A DNA stretch of 64,000 bases from Methylacidiphilum caldifontis (GTDB taxonomy: Bacteria; Verrucomicrobiota; Verrucomicrobiia; Methylacidiphilales; Methylacidiphilaceae): assembly GCF_017310505.1 (NCBI RefSeq), contig NZ_CP065957.1, forward strand, positions 682,001-746,000. The letters are read 5' to 3'. Below the pieces are notes generated by a model, which did not search any database, was not told where the DNA came from, and saw only the letters and a program-made list of their open reading frames with translations. Position numbers and translations under genes: made by a program. Shown here in pieces: positions 27,251-36,266 of this stretch (position 1 is its first letter; the number at the start of each line of letters is the position of its first letter).

Positions 27251-28366
27251 GAAGATGTTGATTGCACCGACCACATCGGCGTTGTCCTCAAAACCACATT
27301 CCACACACGCAAACCGGGCCTGCGTCTGGCGGTTGTCCGCCGAAACGTGTCCGCAGCACGGACAGGCGCGGCTCGTATTCTGCGGCGGCACGGTGATCAG
27401 CCGGCCGCCCCGCCATGCCAGCTTGTAGTCCAGTTGGCGACCGAACTCGAACCAACCTTGATCCAGGATCGACTTGTTCAGGCCGGACATGGCCCGAACG
27501 TTTCGGCCTGGAGCCTCGACAGTGCCCGCCGCCGACCCGGACATGTTCCGTACCTGCAGGTCCTCGACGAAGACTACAGCGTGGTTTTTGCTGATCGCGG
27601 TCGAGGTCTTATGCAGGAAGTCGCGGCGGACATTGGCGATGCGTGCGTGGATGCGCCCGACTCTTGCTTTTGCCTTCCTCCAGTTGTTGCTGAATCTGAC
27701 CCTGCGGCTCAATGACTGCTGCGCCTTGCGCAACGCCATCTCATGCCGCCTGAAGCTGTGGAGCGGGGCGTAGAACGTGCCATCCGAAAGCGTAGCGAAG
27801 CGGGCGATCCCCATGTCGATGCCAACCGTACCCCCTTGCGGGACGATCTGCTCAACCTCCCGCTCGGCCTGGATGCTCACGTACCACTTACCGCATGACT
27901 GGCTTACGGTGACGTTCTTGACTACACCGAGCAGCTCCCGGCTGTTGCGGTAGCGCAGCCAACCGAGCTTGGCCAGAAAGATGCGGTTGTTGTGCTGCTC
28001 CAGCTTGATCTGCTTCGGGTCGGGGTAGCGGAAGCTATCCGACATGCCTTTCTTCCTGAAGCGTGGGAAACCAGCCCACTTGGCAAAGAAGTTGGCGTAG
28101 GCTCGCTCCAGGTCTTTGAGGGATTGTTGCAAGGGATGCACCGGAGCGTCCTTGAGCCATGCCGTCTCCGCGCTGTTGCGCCACTCGGTGAGCAGCTTGC
28201 ACAACCCAGCGTAGCCAAGTTTTTTCTCGCCTCGCTCGTGGCGCTCCTTCTGCAACGCCAGCGCCCTGTTGTAGACGAACCGGCATGAGCCAGCAAAGCG
28301 GCACATTTGCCGCTCTTGCTGGCCGTTTGGCATCAATTCGTACTTGAAGGCTTGGCGGATAAGCAT
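27086..28366 (-). CDS. tnpB: RNA-guided endonuclease TnpB
   Basis: 426 residues, the OrfB/TnpB of the element. N-terminal helix-turn-helix-like start (FKYELMPNGQQERQMCRFAG) and RuvC-like motifs are visible: D184 in GIDMGIARFATLSDG, E269 in VVFVEDLQVRNM, and the probable third acid D364 in DNADVVGAINI. The zinc-finger cysteines C335/C338 and C354/C357 (CPCC, CVEC) are intact. All catalytic positions are present, so it may be active. TnpB cuts DNA at sites matching its omega-RNA and promotes element retention. It is divergently transcribed from tnpA. Confidence 0.93.
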   Translation of the reverse strand: MLIRQAFKYELMPNGQQERQMCRFAGSCRFVYNRALALQKERHERGEKKLGYAGLCKLLTEWRNSAETAWLKDAPVHPLQQSLKDLERAYANFFAKWAGFPRFRKKGMSDSFRYPDPKQIKLEQHNNRIFLAKLGWLRYRNSRELLGVVKNVTVSQSCGKWYVSIQAEREVEQIVPQGGTVGIDMGIARFATLSDGTFYAPLHSFRRHEMALRKAQQSLSRRVRFSNNWRKAKARVGRIHARIANVRRDFLHKTSTAISKNHAVVFVEDLQVRNMSGSAAGTVEAPGRNVRAMSGLNKSILDQGWFEFGRQLDYKLAWRGGRLITVPPQNTSRACPCCGHVSADNRQTQARFACVECGFEDNADVVGAINIFSCGMQMLRDEGQGTLHACSGMAQAVSPDGLWIEPRWRSEAGTHRSDPGEAPCHP

Positions 28367-28386
28367 AGAAACATTATACTTAGCCT

Positions 28387-28890
28387 ATGGCGCAAAATCA
28401 AGATATAAGACATGGACGGCACTATGTCTTCAAGATGCACCTCCATTTGGTCTTCGTGACGAAATACCGCCGCAATGTGTTCGACGACGACGCCATCAAC
28501 CGGCTGCGCACGATCTTCGCCAAGGTCTGTGCCGACTTTGAGGCGCAACTCGTCGAGATGGATGGCAAGGACGATCACGTCCATCTGCTCGTGGAATATC
28601 CGCCCAAGGTCGCCGTCTCCAACCTCATGAACAGTCTCAAGGGCGTATCCAGCCGGCTGCTGCGCAAGGAGCGGCCCGACATTCAGAAGCGTTACTGGAA
28701 AGGCGTGCTGTGGTCGCCGTCGTACTTCGCTTCAAGCTGTGGCGGTGCGCCGATTTCCATCGTGCGCCAGTACACCAGAGCAGCTGCAGACGCCACACTG
28801 AACCCAAGGACGGCTACGCCCTCCGCGCTATCCTTCCCCGCCCCAAGCGGCGGGGCAAGCCCGTGCACTTGGTCAATCAACATGGCATAA
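28387..28890 (+). CDS. tnpA: IS200-type Y1 transposase TnpA, frameshifted C-terminus
   Basis: Single-strand DNA transposase with the HUH motif H64-V-H66 (DDHVHLLVEYPPKV) and catalytic Tyr129 (SIVRQY). Directly after the Tyr the expected ending is lost. Removing one A at about 28777 would restore a reading TEQLQTPH and a stop at 28799-28801, as in typical family members. In the present frame the protein runs on for 38 unrelated residues to 28890. Catalytic residues are intact, but the C-terminal helix region is altered, so activity is uncertain. Confidence 0.85.
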   Translation: MAQNQDIRHGRHYVFKMHLHLVFVTKYRRNVFDDDAINRLRTIFAKVCADFEAQLVEMDGKDDHVHLLVEYPPKVAVSNLMNSLKGVSSRLLRKERPDIQKRYWKGVLWSPSYFASSCGGAPISIVRQYTRAAADATLNPRTATPSALSFPAPSGGASPCTWSINMA

Positions 28891-28911
28891 GATCTGCTTT
28901 AATGTTTTTAC

Positions 28912-29073
28912 ATGAGCAAGAGCTTAAGAAAAAACGAAGAAAAGAAAAAAGGATACAAAAAAGAAGAAAAAAAACTAAACATTCCTTATTATCCTGTTGA
29001 AAAAGAACGGTCAACGGATCGTAACGAACCTTTAATCCTGATTCCTTACCGCTATAGTCGGTATATCGAATAA
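28912..29073 (+). CDS. small Lys-rich ORF, possibly a DUF2252 N-terminal remnant
   Basis: A 53-residue frame starting MSKSLRKNEEKKK and ending EPLILIPYRYSRYIE. The last part faintly resembles the N-terminal PIRYGRM region of DUF2252 proteins, but nothing downstream continues that family. It is either a truncated remnant next to the insertion element or an independent small gene. The composition is AT-rich like the host, not like the element. Confidence 0.25.
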   Translation: MSKSLRKNEEKKKGYKKEEKKLNIPYYPVEKERSTDRNEPLILIPYRYSRYIE

Positions 29074-29195
29074 AACATTAAAAAAAGGAAACCCTCCATG
29101 GCTAAAGTATACTGTCAACCTATCTGCAGATAATATGAGCAATTCATATTAATTTTTCTTTTCAAGAAAGCTCACTCCATGTAATTTCTCAACTT

Positions 29196-29840
29196 ATGGG
29201 GAAAACATGGAGAAGCCTTTTAAAACTTTTTTTCTTTCTTTCCCTCTCTTTTGATCTCATAGCTCAATCCGCCCATAGTTCTATCGAAAGCCCAAAAACT
29301 TCGGTCCACCGAATTGTTAAAGTTTCCTTACAAAATCAAGCCGTTTATGTGTTGGAAGGCACTAAACCCATTTTTGTTGCTGCCTGTACAGTAGGCAAAG
29401 CCGGTCATCCTACACCTAAAGGGACCTTTCATGTGACTTCAAAATCTATGAAAAAACGCTCCAATAGCTACGGTTTCTGGGTCAGGGGTGAGGAAATCAG
29501 AATGACCGAAAGCCCCTCTTCTCCGCCTCCTGGAGGGAACTGGCGCTACGTGGGCTATCCCATGCCCTACTGGGTTGAGTTTTTTCCAGGTTATGGTTTC
29601 CATGAAGGATTCGTATGGTCTTCTCCTCGAACTCATGGTTGCATTCGGCTTCATGGGCAATCCGCTATTCAATTTTTTAACCTGGTTAACGTCGGAACGC
29701 CCATTTTTATTGCTGATTCTTTTCCTGAAGATCTGACCCTAGGAAAACATATCCTAAGACCAAGAGATGAACTGCTTCCCGATCCTCCCGGCCAATTCAT
29801 GATTTCTGATAAAGCTTTTGAAAAACCCTGGGAATTCTAG
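29196..29840 (+). CDS. L,D-transpeptidase (YkuD domain)
   Basis: 214 residues with an N-terminal signal peptide (LLKLFFFLSLSFDLIAQSAH). The YkuD domain starts at RIVKVSLQNQAVYVLEG and includes GKAGHPTPKGTFHVTSK. The catalytic motif is SPRTHGCIRLHG with nucleophile C149 and H147. Such enzymes make 3-3 cross-links in peptidoglycan or attach lipoproteins to it, in the periplasm. It stands upstream of the sulfite dehydrogenase genes but is 90 bp away and functionally unrelated. Confidence 0.92.
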   Translation: MGKTWRSLLKLFFFLSLSFDLIAQSAHSSIESPKTSVHRIVKVSLQNQAVYVLEGTKPIFVAACTVGKAGHPTPKGTFHVTSKSMKKRSNSYGFWVRGEEIRMTESPSSPPPGGNWRYVGYPMPYWVEFFPGYGFHEGFVWSSPRTHGCIRLHGQSAIQFFNLVNVGTPIFIADSFPEDLTLGKHILRPRDELLPDPPGQFMISDKAFEKPWEF

Positions 29841-29930
29841 GAAAAAATTTTTTAGTCCTTTCCTTAAACAATAAACAAAACCTTTTTATTTTTGGCTGTT
29901 TACTGTATATTACAGGATATTACTTATAAA

Positions 29931-31235
29931 ATGAACAAGGATTTTTTAAGCTATTTTTCACATTTTCCCGTAATTTCGAGAAGAGAATGGTTAAAGCTTT
30001 TTGGTCTTTCGACGCTTTCCACCTTGTCTTTGCAGAAATCCTTTGGAGGAGAAGAAGCACGGAAGACCCATTTGGACATATCAAGTCCAAGTCCTTTTTG
30101 GACCAGCCAGAATCCTTTTGCCTATGAGCCTCAAAAGTTGCCCCTCATTCGACTCAATGACAGGCCGATTGTCCTTGAAACACCTAGGGAGTTTTTTGAA
30201 TTTTCCTTTACTCCTAATGCCGCCTTTTATGTGAGATACCATCTTGATTGCATTCCAAACTCCATAGATCTGTCCAAGTGGAGACTTTTCCTCCAAGGCA
30301 ATTTTTTAAACCCCGTTTCATTTAGTTTTGCTGACCTGCTTACTCGTTTTGAACCTGTCTCGATTGTCGCTGTTAACCAGTGTTCTGGAAACTCTAGAAG
30401 TCGATTTTATCCAAGAGTGCCCGGTGCTCAATGGGGAAATGGAGCCATGGGAAATGCCAAATGGACGGGAGTTCGTCTTATGGACGTCCTGAACAAGGCA
30501 AAGATGAAAGAAAACACAGTCCAAATCCAGTTTCAGGGGTTTGATTACGGTCGATCTCCAGAAGGAACTCCGGCCCATAGTTTCATCAAATCTCTAGATA
30601 GGGATGATCCCATACTCGAAGAAACGATTCTAGCCTACGCAATGAATGACGAGCCTTTACCCTTATTGAATGGATTTCCACTTAGATTAGTTGTTCCTGG
30701 AAAATTCGCGACTTACTGGATTAAACACCTTACATGGATCAGGGCTTTGGACTCCCTTGATACGAATTTCTGGATGAAAACAGCTTATCGCATTCCCAAG
30801 AACAGGCATAATTCGGTCTCCTTTGAAGACTACCAAAAGGGTGTTTCCTTTGAAACCATTCCTATTGGGGCAATACAGATGCCAGTCAGATCTTTTATCA
30901 TTCAGCCAGCTGGAGACTCAAAACTGATTGAAAAAATGCCTGTCCAGGTCAAAGGGATAGCTTTTAGTGGTTATGGGGCAGTTGCGAAAGTCGAATTTTC
31001 TTCTGACGGAGGAAACCATTGGCAAGATACAACTCTTGGAAAAGATCTAGGGAAATATTCCTTTCGGAACTGGCACATTTTCTGGACACCCAAGAAGGCT
31101 GGCGAATATATCCTTGCTTCAAGGGCATGGGATGAAAAAGGGAATACTCAACCGCTAACACCTATTTGGAACCCTGGAGGATATTGTTGGAACACGGTAG
31201 AAACTCAAAGAATTTGGGTAGGTAAAAATTCATAA
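29931..31235 (+). CDS. sulfite dehydrogenase molybdopterin subunit (SorA-like)
   Basis: 434 residues with a twin-arginine signal (SRREWLKLFGLSTLS), so exported folded. The molybdopterin domain has the Mo-ligating cysteine in VAVNQCSGNSRSRFYPRVPG (C151 from this start) and GAQWGNGAMGNAKWTGVRL. The C-terminal Mo-co dimerisation domain includes KIMPVQVKGIAFSGYG-like and GNHWQDTTLG. It probably oxidises sulfite to sulfate in the periplasm and passes electrons to the cytochrome encoded 12 bp downstream. A TTG 39 bases upstream would add a non-signal-like prefix, so the ATG is preferred. Confidence 0.85.
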   Translation: MNKDFLSYFSHFPVISRREWLKLFGLSTLSTLSLQKSFGGEEARKTHLDISSPSPFWTSQNPFAYEPQKLPLIRLNDRPIVLETPREFFEFSFTPNAAFYVRYHLDCIPNSIDLSKWRLFLQGNFLNPVSFSFADLLTRFEPVSIVAVNQCSGNSRSRFYPRVPGAQWGNGAMGNAKWTGVRLMDVLNKAKMKENTVQIQFQGFDYGRSPEGTPAHSFIKSLDRDDPILEETILAYAMNDEPLPLLNGFPLRLVVPGKFATYWIKHLTWIRALDSLDTNFWMKTAYRIPKNRHNSVSFEDYQKGVSFETIPIGAIQMPVRSFIIQPAGDSKLIEKMPVQVKGIAFSGYGAVAKVEFSSDGGNHWQDTTLGKDLGKYSFRNWHIFWTPKKAGEYILASRAWDEKGNTQPLTPIWNPGGYCWNTVETQRIWVGKNS

Positions 31236-31247
31236 AAAGGCTTTCCA

Positions 31248-31694
31248 ATGTCTATGCTTCGCAAAGCTTCTAACTTTTTTTTCTATTTTTTCTTCATTAT
31301 CTTCGCTTCAATGAGTTTTGCTCAATCCTCTAGCGAATTTCCATCCAATGAACCTATGGAAATAGGAGAAGCGGGATTGTATACTCTGGATTCTACCGGT
31401 TTAATCTTCCCCTTCGTTGCTTACCCTCAAGATGCCAGCTCCGTTTACTCGGTGGGGGCTTATCCGCTTACCACTGAACCTCTCCCTATGGGAGAAAGAC
31501 AGGAAATAGTACAGAGTTTCTGCTCCATGTGCCATAGCACCACGGTCATTAGTCTCCAGCCTAAATTTTCTGGTCAAGTATGGAGACATGAAGTTGAAAA
31601 AATGAAACTACTCGGTGCCCAAATTCCCGATGATATGATCACTCATATAATCGACTATCTCGAAAAAAACTGCTCAGTAAAAAGCAAAAACTAA
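31248..31694 (+). CDS. c-type cytochrome, sulfite dehydrogenase subunit (SorB-like)
   Basis: 148 residues with an N-terminal signal peptide (FFFYFFFIIFASMSFA). A single haem-binding motif C92-S-M-C95-H96 lies in EIVQSFCSMCHSTTVISLQP, and a following Met-containing helix (VEKMKLLGAQIPDDMITHII) could supply the axial ligand. The mono-haem subunit of sulfite:cytochrome c oxidoreductases has this size and motif placement. The tight coupling to the preceding SorA-like gene supports the assignment. The haem-containing protein would act in the periplasm. Confidence 0.8.
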   Translation: MSMLRKASNFFFYFFFIIFASMSFAQSSSEFPSNEPMEIGEAGLYTLDSTGLIFPFVAYPQDASSVYSVGAYPLTTEPLPMGERQEIVQSFCSMCHSTTVISLQPKFSGQVWRHEVEKMKLLGAQIPDDMITHIIDYLEKNCSVKSKN

Positions 31695-31796
31695 TCACTT
31701 TAAAATGGGCTATTTGCTCAAAGCCGAAAACAGGAAGGCCTAGAGTAGACAATCCATTTCCCAATACATCGATGAGTTTAGCCAACGATCACAGCC

Positions 31797-31816
31797 AAAA
31801 CAGCGTTTGCTGTTTT
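31797..31816. terminator. hairpin between convergent genes
   Basis: AAAACAGC, GTTT, GCTGTTTT form a perfect 8-bp stem with a four-base loop, placed between the stops of the cytochrome gene (+) and ahcY (-). The A and T runs at the stem base suit termination in both directions, but the T run lies within the stem. Confidence 0.55.
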
Positions 31817-31856
31817 GCTTTCATATAAAATGATAACTACTCCAGTTGGCTTTTTT

Positions 31857-33161
31857 TTAGTACCGATAATGATCGGGTTTGTAAGGACCGTCTACAGGAA
31901 CACCCAGATAGTCAGCCTGCTCTTTTGTTAACTGGGTAAGCTTAACCCCCAGTTTTTTCAGATGAAGCCTGGCTACTTTTTCATCAAGGATCTTGGGCAG
32001 GGTGTAAACTTTACCTCTTTTATATCGGCCAGTTTGGCGATTTGTCCATAATTCAATTTGAGCCAAAACCTGGTTCGTAAAGCTCGCACTCATCACAAAA
32101 CTAGGATGCCCACTGGCACAACCTAAGTTTACTAACCTTCCCTCAGCTAAAACATAAAGCTTTTTGCCATTCGGCCAAACAAACATGTCAAGCTGCGGTT
32201 TGATCTGAACCCGTGTAAGATTTCTATCCCCATAAAGGGAGCTGACTTCAATCTCTGAATCAAAATGACCGATGTTACACACAATCGCTCCCGACTTCAT
32301 CCTATCCATATGTTCTCTTGTTATGACATTGATACAACCCGTTGCAGTCACAAATATGTCCGCTTTATCAACGATTTCTTCTAAAAGAGTGACTTCGTAA
32401 CCATCCATCGAGGCTTGAAGTGCATTGATGGGATCAATTTCGGTAACAACTACCCTAGCTCCCATTCCTTTAGCCGATTGCACGCAGCCCTTACCCACAT
32501 CTCCATAGCCACAAACAACCACGATCTTTCCTGCGATCATCACGTCAGTTGCTCTTTTAACACCGTCAAGAAAGGATTCCCTGCAACCATAGAGATTATC
32601 AAATTTGCTTTTCGTACAGGAATCATTGACATTCATACTGGGAGGTCCCAATGTCCCTTTGGCTTCCCTATGATACAACCGGTGTACTCCTGTAGTCGTT
32701 TCTTCTGAAATGCCTACAATGCCATCTAAAAGCTGCGGATATTTTTGATGAACAAGCTCTGTAAGATCTCCTCCATCATCTAATATCATGTTTAAAGGTT
32801 GTCCATCAGGCCACCTCAATGTTTGTTCTATGCACCACTCATATTCTTCTAAGGTTTCTCCTTTCCATGCAAAAACCGGAATTCCTCTTGCTGCAATGGC
32901 TGCTGCAGCATGATCTTGAGTGGAGAAAATATTACAGGAACTCCACCTGACTGATGCACCCAGCGCAACCAGAGTTTCGATCAAAACAGCCGTTTCAACA
33001 GTCATGTGCAAGCAGCCGGCAATTCTTGTGCCTTTTAAAGGATACAATCCCTTGTATTCTTCCCTAAGGGCCATTAAACCGGGCATTTCATCTTGAGCTA
33101 TTTCTATTTCTTTACGCCCAAAGTCAGCCAGCTCCATATCTTTCACTTTAAAGTCAGCCAT
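31857..33161 (-). CDS. ahcY: adenosylhomocysteinase
   Basis: Hydrolyses S-adenosylhomocysteine to adenosine and homocysteine, relieving product inhibition of methyltransferases. About 434 residues. Signatures are [50 protein letters not shown], the NAD-binding [20 protein letters not shown] and C-terminal YKPDHYRY. The start is taken at [15 protein letters not shown], because AAGGAG precedes it by seven bases; an upstream ATG adds six residues. It is transcribed after metK. Confidence 0.97.
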   Translation of the reverse strand: MADFKVKDMELADFGRKEIEIAQDEMPGLMALREEYKGLYPLKGTRIAGCLHMTVETAVLIETLVALGASVRWSSCNIFSTQDHAAAAIAARGIPVFAWKGETLEEYEWCIEQTLRWPDGQPLNMILDDGGDLTELVHQKYPQLLDGIVGISEETTTGVHRLYHREAKGTLGPPSMNVNDSCTKSKFDNLYGCRESFLDGVKRATDVMIAGKIVVVCGYGDVGKGCVQSAKGMGARVVVTEIDPINALQASMDGYEVTLLEEIVDKADIFVTATGCINVITREHMDRMKSGAIVCNIGHFDSEIEVSSLYGDRNLTRVQIKPQLDMFVWPNGKKLYVLAEGRLVNLGCASGHPSFVMSASFTNQVLAQIELWTNRQTGRYKRGKVYTLPKILDEKVARLHLKKLGVKLTQLTKEQADYLGVPVDGPYKPDHYRY

Positions 33162-33256
33162 AACATACTCCTTAATCATTAAAGGCTATCCTTTTCATTT
33201 CTTTTTAAAACTTAAAAAAAAGGGGTTCTATCGCCTTGTCTATTTTTGCCTGATCA

Positions 33257-34444
33257 TTAATCCAGACCCACGGCAACGAGCAGATCATCGACTCTATCGG
33301 TTTTTTCCCAGCTGAAGATATCGTATTGATCATTTCTCCCAAAGTGACCATAATTTGTCGTTTTACTATAAATAGGCCTTAGCAAGTCAAGATCCTCAAT
33401 GATTTCAGCAGGTTTTAACCGAAATACCTCCCGAATCGCCTTTTCTATTTTTCGATCATCGACTAGAGCTGTCTCAAAGGTATCAACAGACACTGACACT
33501 GGATCAGCCCTACCAATAACATAAGCGATTTGAACTTCTACTTTTGAGGCAATCTTAGCGGCCACAATATTCTTAGCTATATACCTAGCCATGTATGCAG
33601 CGCTCCGATCGACCTTTGAGGGGTCTTTTCCGCTAAATGCTCCTCCTCCATGCCTACCCATACCTCCATAGGTATCGACGATGATTTTCCTTCCTGTAAC
33701 TCCGGAGTCCGCATCAGGTCCTCCGACCACAAATCTGCCCGTGGGATTAATGTAGAAAACCGTTTTTTTATGGAGATACTCTTCTGGAATCGCTTTTTGA
33801 ATCACTTCTTTTTTTATTGTTTCCTCTATTTCCTTCTTCGACACCTCTGCGGAATGCTGTGTCGAAACCACAATAGCCTCTATGCGCACCGGCCTGTGAT
33901 CTTCATAATAAAGAGAAACTTGAGTTTTGCCATCTGGACGTAGCCAAGAACAGCCTTCTTTTTTTCTTAGTTCAGTCAACCTTCTAGATAACCTATGGGC
34001 AAAGGTGATCGGAGCGGGCATGAGTTCCGGAGTTTCTGTGCAAGCAAAACCGAACATGAGCCCCTGGTCTCCTGCTCCTTGATCATAATTAACATGAACC
34101 GAAGATGTTTTCTTTCCATCTACTCCTAATGCTATGTCTGGACTCTGCTTGGAAATCGCACAAACGATATGCAATTTCTCAGGGTAAAACAAGCATTGGG
34201 GATCATTGTAGCCTATCTGTTGCACGGTCTCTTTGACAATCTTCACATAGTCAAGATTCGCCTTGGTAGTGATCTCTCCAGCAAGGACGACAAGATTTTC
34301 CTTAACAAGCGTTTCACAGGCAACCCGACTGAACTTGTCCTGCTGAAGGCAGTTGTCTAAAACCGCATCGGATATGGTGTCACATACCTTATCTGGATGG
34401 CCTTCAGTCACCGATTCTGAAGCAAACACAAATGATTTAGACAT
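33257..34444 (-). CDS. metK: S-adenosylmethionine synthase
   Basis: Makes SAM from methionine and ATP. The 395 residues contain [20 protein letters not shown] at the N-terminus, [40 protein letters not shown] and [20 protein letters not shown], all family signatures. With ahcY downstream it forms the core of the methyl cycle. I saw no SAM or SAH riboswitch in the 66-bp upstream gap. Confidence 0.98.
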   Translation of the reverse strand: MSKSFVFASESVTEGHPDKVCDTISDAVLDNCLQQDKFSRVACETLVKENLVVLAGEITTKANLDYVKIVKETVQQIGYNDPQCLFYPEKLHIVCAISKQSPDIALGVDGKKTSSVHVNYDQGAGDQGLMFGFACTETPELMPAPITFAHRLSRRLTELRKKEGCSWLRPDGKTQVSLYYEDHRPVRIEAIVVSTQHSAEVSKKEIEETIKKEVIQKAIPEEYLHKKTVFYINPTGRFVVGGPDADSGVTGRKIIVDTYGGMGRHGGGAFSGKDPSKVDRSAAYMARYIAKNIVAAKIASKVEVQIAYVIGRADPVSVSVDTFETALVDDRKIEKAIREVFRLKPAEIIEDLDLLRPIYSKTTNYGHFGRNDQYDIFSWEKTDRVDDLLVAVGLD

Positions 34445-34510
34445 AGGAGATAAAATTTATGAGTTATAAAAGCGTTTTTCTTAAAATAAGACAATCATAT
34501 TTTGATTTAA

Positions 34511-34972
34511 TCACCTACTGATATCTTTTTGGAAAAGTATCCGGTAATTATTCCTCAAAAGCACAGATTCAGCTAGCTCTTCATCTTCGACCCTTAAGGC
34601 CAGCACCGCTTTCCCATAGGGTCTGGTCAAAAAAGGATAGCTAAAATATATGTTGATTTCAGCCTGAAGCAGAATAGTCAGAACTTTTCTTAAATCTTCA
34701 GCTGTTTGAGGCAGCTCCAAGGCAATCAGGGAACATTCCGTAAATGAGATATTGTTTTCAGAAAGAATTCTCCTTGCCTTTTGTGGATCATCGACAACCA
34801 ACCGAATGGTGGAAGCCTCCGAAGTATCCAGAATGGTAAAACCTATAATATGGATTTCATGACCTTCCAAAAGCCGAACCAGCTCCAAAAGCCTACCGGC
34901 TTTATTTTCCATAAAAACACTAAATTGATTAACTTTTTCGGGATGCCTGTCTTGAGTTGTTTGAATACCCAC
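34511..34972 (-). CDS. tandem ACT-domain protein
   Basis: 153 residues made of two ACT-like ligand-binding units, about 18-85 (FSVFMENKAGRLLELVRLLE, FTILDTSEASTIRLVVDDPQ) and 86-150 (LIALELPQTAEDLRKVLTIL, KAVLALRVEDEELAESVLLR). Stand-alone ACT proteins of this form are presumed amino-acid sensors or regulators, but the ligand is unknown. Its position between an aminotransferase gene and metK hints at amino-acid metabolism (inference). Confidence 0.85.
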   Translation of the reverse strand: MGIQTTQDRHPEKVNQFSVFMENKAGRLLELVRLLEGHEIHIIGFTILDTSEASTIRLVVDDPQKARRILSENNISFTECSLIALELPQTAEDLRKVLTILLQAEINIYFSYPFLTRPYGKAVLALRVEDEELAESVLLRNNYRILFQKDISR

Positions 34973-35029
34973 GATTCTCCTCTAAAAAAGTTTGTAGCTA
35001 ATATAAAATCCTTTTTCTACTTCCATCTA

Positions 35030-36265
35030 TTATTTATTAGCCTCTTTTTCAATTTTTTTTAGCCATTTTTCTATACGGCGCACAGCCATCTGCAGATCTT
35101 CAAAGCGAGCTGCAAAACTACACCGTACATATCCTTCTCCTCCCTGACCAAAAGCTGACCCAGGAACAATGGCCACCCCCCCTTCTTGAAGAAGCCGATA
35201 AGAAAAATCCCTAGAAGATAGGCCATAAGTACGAATAGAGGGAAAGTAGTAAAATGTTCCTCTAGGAAAACAGCCGGTTAAGCCCAAAGAGGAAAGGTTT
35301 TTCCAAAGAAAATTCCTCCTTAGCTTGTATTCTTCGACCATCTTCTCCATTTCTTTCCTCCCCTTAGACAAGGCTTCGATAGCCGCATATTGGGCAACCG
35401 AAGGAGCACAGAGGATAGAGTATTGATGAATTTTAACCATCGCCTCAATCCATTCTTTGGGACCGCAGCCATAACCTATCCGGTATCCCGTCATCGAGAA
35501 AGCCTTGGATAAGCCATGAAGAAAAAGGGTTCTCTCTTTCATCCCTTCAAAGGCTGCGATAGAAAAATGCTTACCTTCATAAGTCAACTCCGCATAGATC
35601 TCATCGGTAATAACAAAAAGATTATGTTTATGGACTATTTCGGCAAGGGCTTTAAGCTGCTGTTCACTTTCTGTTGCCCCCGTGGGGTTTGTTGGAAAAT
35701 TAAGGATTATGGCTTTTGTCCGAGGGGTAATTTTTTTTTCAAGTTCTATGGGACTGAGTCGAAACTCATCTTTTTCATGTGTTTCAACAATGACAGGAAT
35801 ACCATGGGCAAGAACAACAAGAGGAACATAAGATACATAAGAAGGCTGGTGGATGATGACTTCGTCTTGCGGATCAATTAATGCTCTCAGAGCACAGTCA
35901 AGCGCTTCGGAAACTCCCACGGTGACAATGATCTCTTCGTGGGGATCATATTCGACACCGATCAGCTTAAGGACATATTGAGAAATCAGTTTTCTGAGCT
36001 CGATTAGCCCTAAATTTGAAGTGTATCCGGTCTCCCCTTTTTCTAAAGCATATATGGATGCCTCCCTGATCAACCATGGTGTTTCGAAATCCGGTTCTCC
36101 AATGCCCAAAGAAATAACGCCTTTTTGATTTTGGACGATTTCAAAGAAATCCCGGATTCCAGATTTTCCGATGAGAGAAAGCTGCTTGGCCAGCGCTCTT
36201 TTTGGGCTCAAACTAAAAGGTAATATTTTTGCAGAATGGTCAACAACCGATTGTTTTTTCATCAA
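35030..36265 (-). CDS. class I/II PLP-dependent aminotransferase (alanine/aspartate type)
   Basis: 411 residues of fold-type I aminotransferase. FEIVQNQKGVISLGIGEPDF near the N-terminus, TVGVSEALDCALRALIDPQD, NFPTNPTGATESEQQLKALA and the PLP-lysine region LHGLSKAFSMTGYRIGYGCG are present, with the substrate-carboxylate arginine in YVRCSFAAR. The gene is 1 bp downstream of an Lrp-family regulator, an arrangement like B. subtilis alaR-alaT, so alanine transamination is a reasonable guess. Aspartate or aromatic substrates are possible. Confidence 0.88.
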   Translation of the reverse strand: MMKKQSVVDHSAKILPFSLSPKRALAKQLSLIGKSGIRDFFEIVQNQKGVISLGIGEPDFETPWLIREASIYALEKGETGYTSNLGLIELRKLISQYVLKLIGVEYDPHEEIIVTVGVSEALDCALRALIDPQDEVIIHQPSYVSYVPLVVLAHGIPVIVETHEKDEFRLSPIELEKKITPRTKAIILNFPTNPTGATESEQQLKALAEIVHKHNLFVITDEIYAELTYEGKHFSIAAFEGMKERTLFLHGLSKAFSMTGYRIGYGCGPKEWIEAMVKIHQYSILCAPSVAQYAAIEALSKGRKEMEKMVEEYKLRRNFLWKNLSSLGLTGCFPRGTFYYFPSIRTYGLSSRDFSYRLLQEGGVAIVPGSAFGQGGEGYVRCSFAARFEDLQMAVRRIEKWLKKIEKEANK

Positions 36266-36266
36266 G

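Larger units (their letters stand above)
27043..28875 (-). mobile_element. IS200/IS605-family element (IS605-type)
   Basis: Divergent tnpA (+) and tnpB (-) are framed by subterminal hairpins. At the tnpB side there is a CCGGCCT/AGGCCGG hairpin and the end TCAA (complement of 27043-27046). At the tnpA side there is a CCCCGC/GCGGGG hairpin near 28837-28856. The element is far richer in GC than the host genes around it, indicating acquisition from another genome. The boundaries are inferred from the hairpins and a TTGAT pentamer (complement of 28876-28880) flanking the tnpA end, by analogy with other family members. This element makes no target duplication. Confidence 0.85.

Noticed and set aside
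27092-27715. 207-residue plus-strand frame across tnpB
   Set aside because: It is the complement of tnpB in GC-rich DNA and lacks independent coding evidence.
34445-34510. SAM or SAH riboswitch upstream of metK
   Set aside because: Only about 66 bp are available and no matching stem pattern is visible; the ahcY gap upstream is also short.
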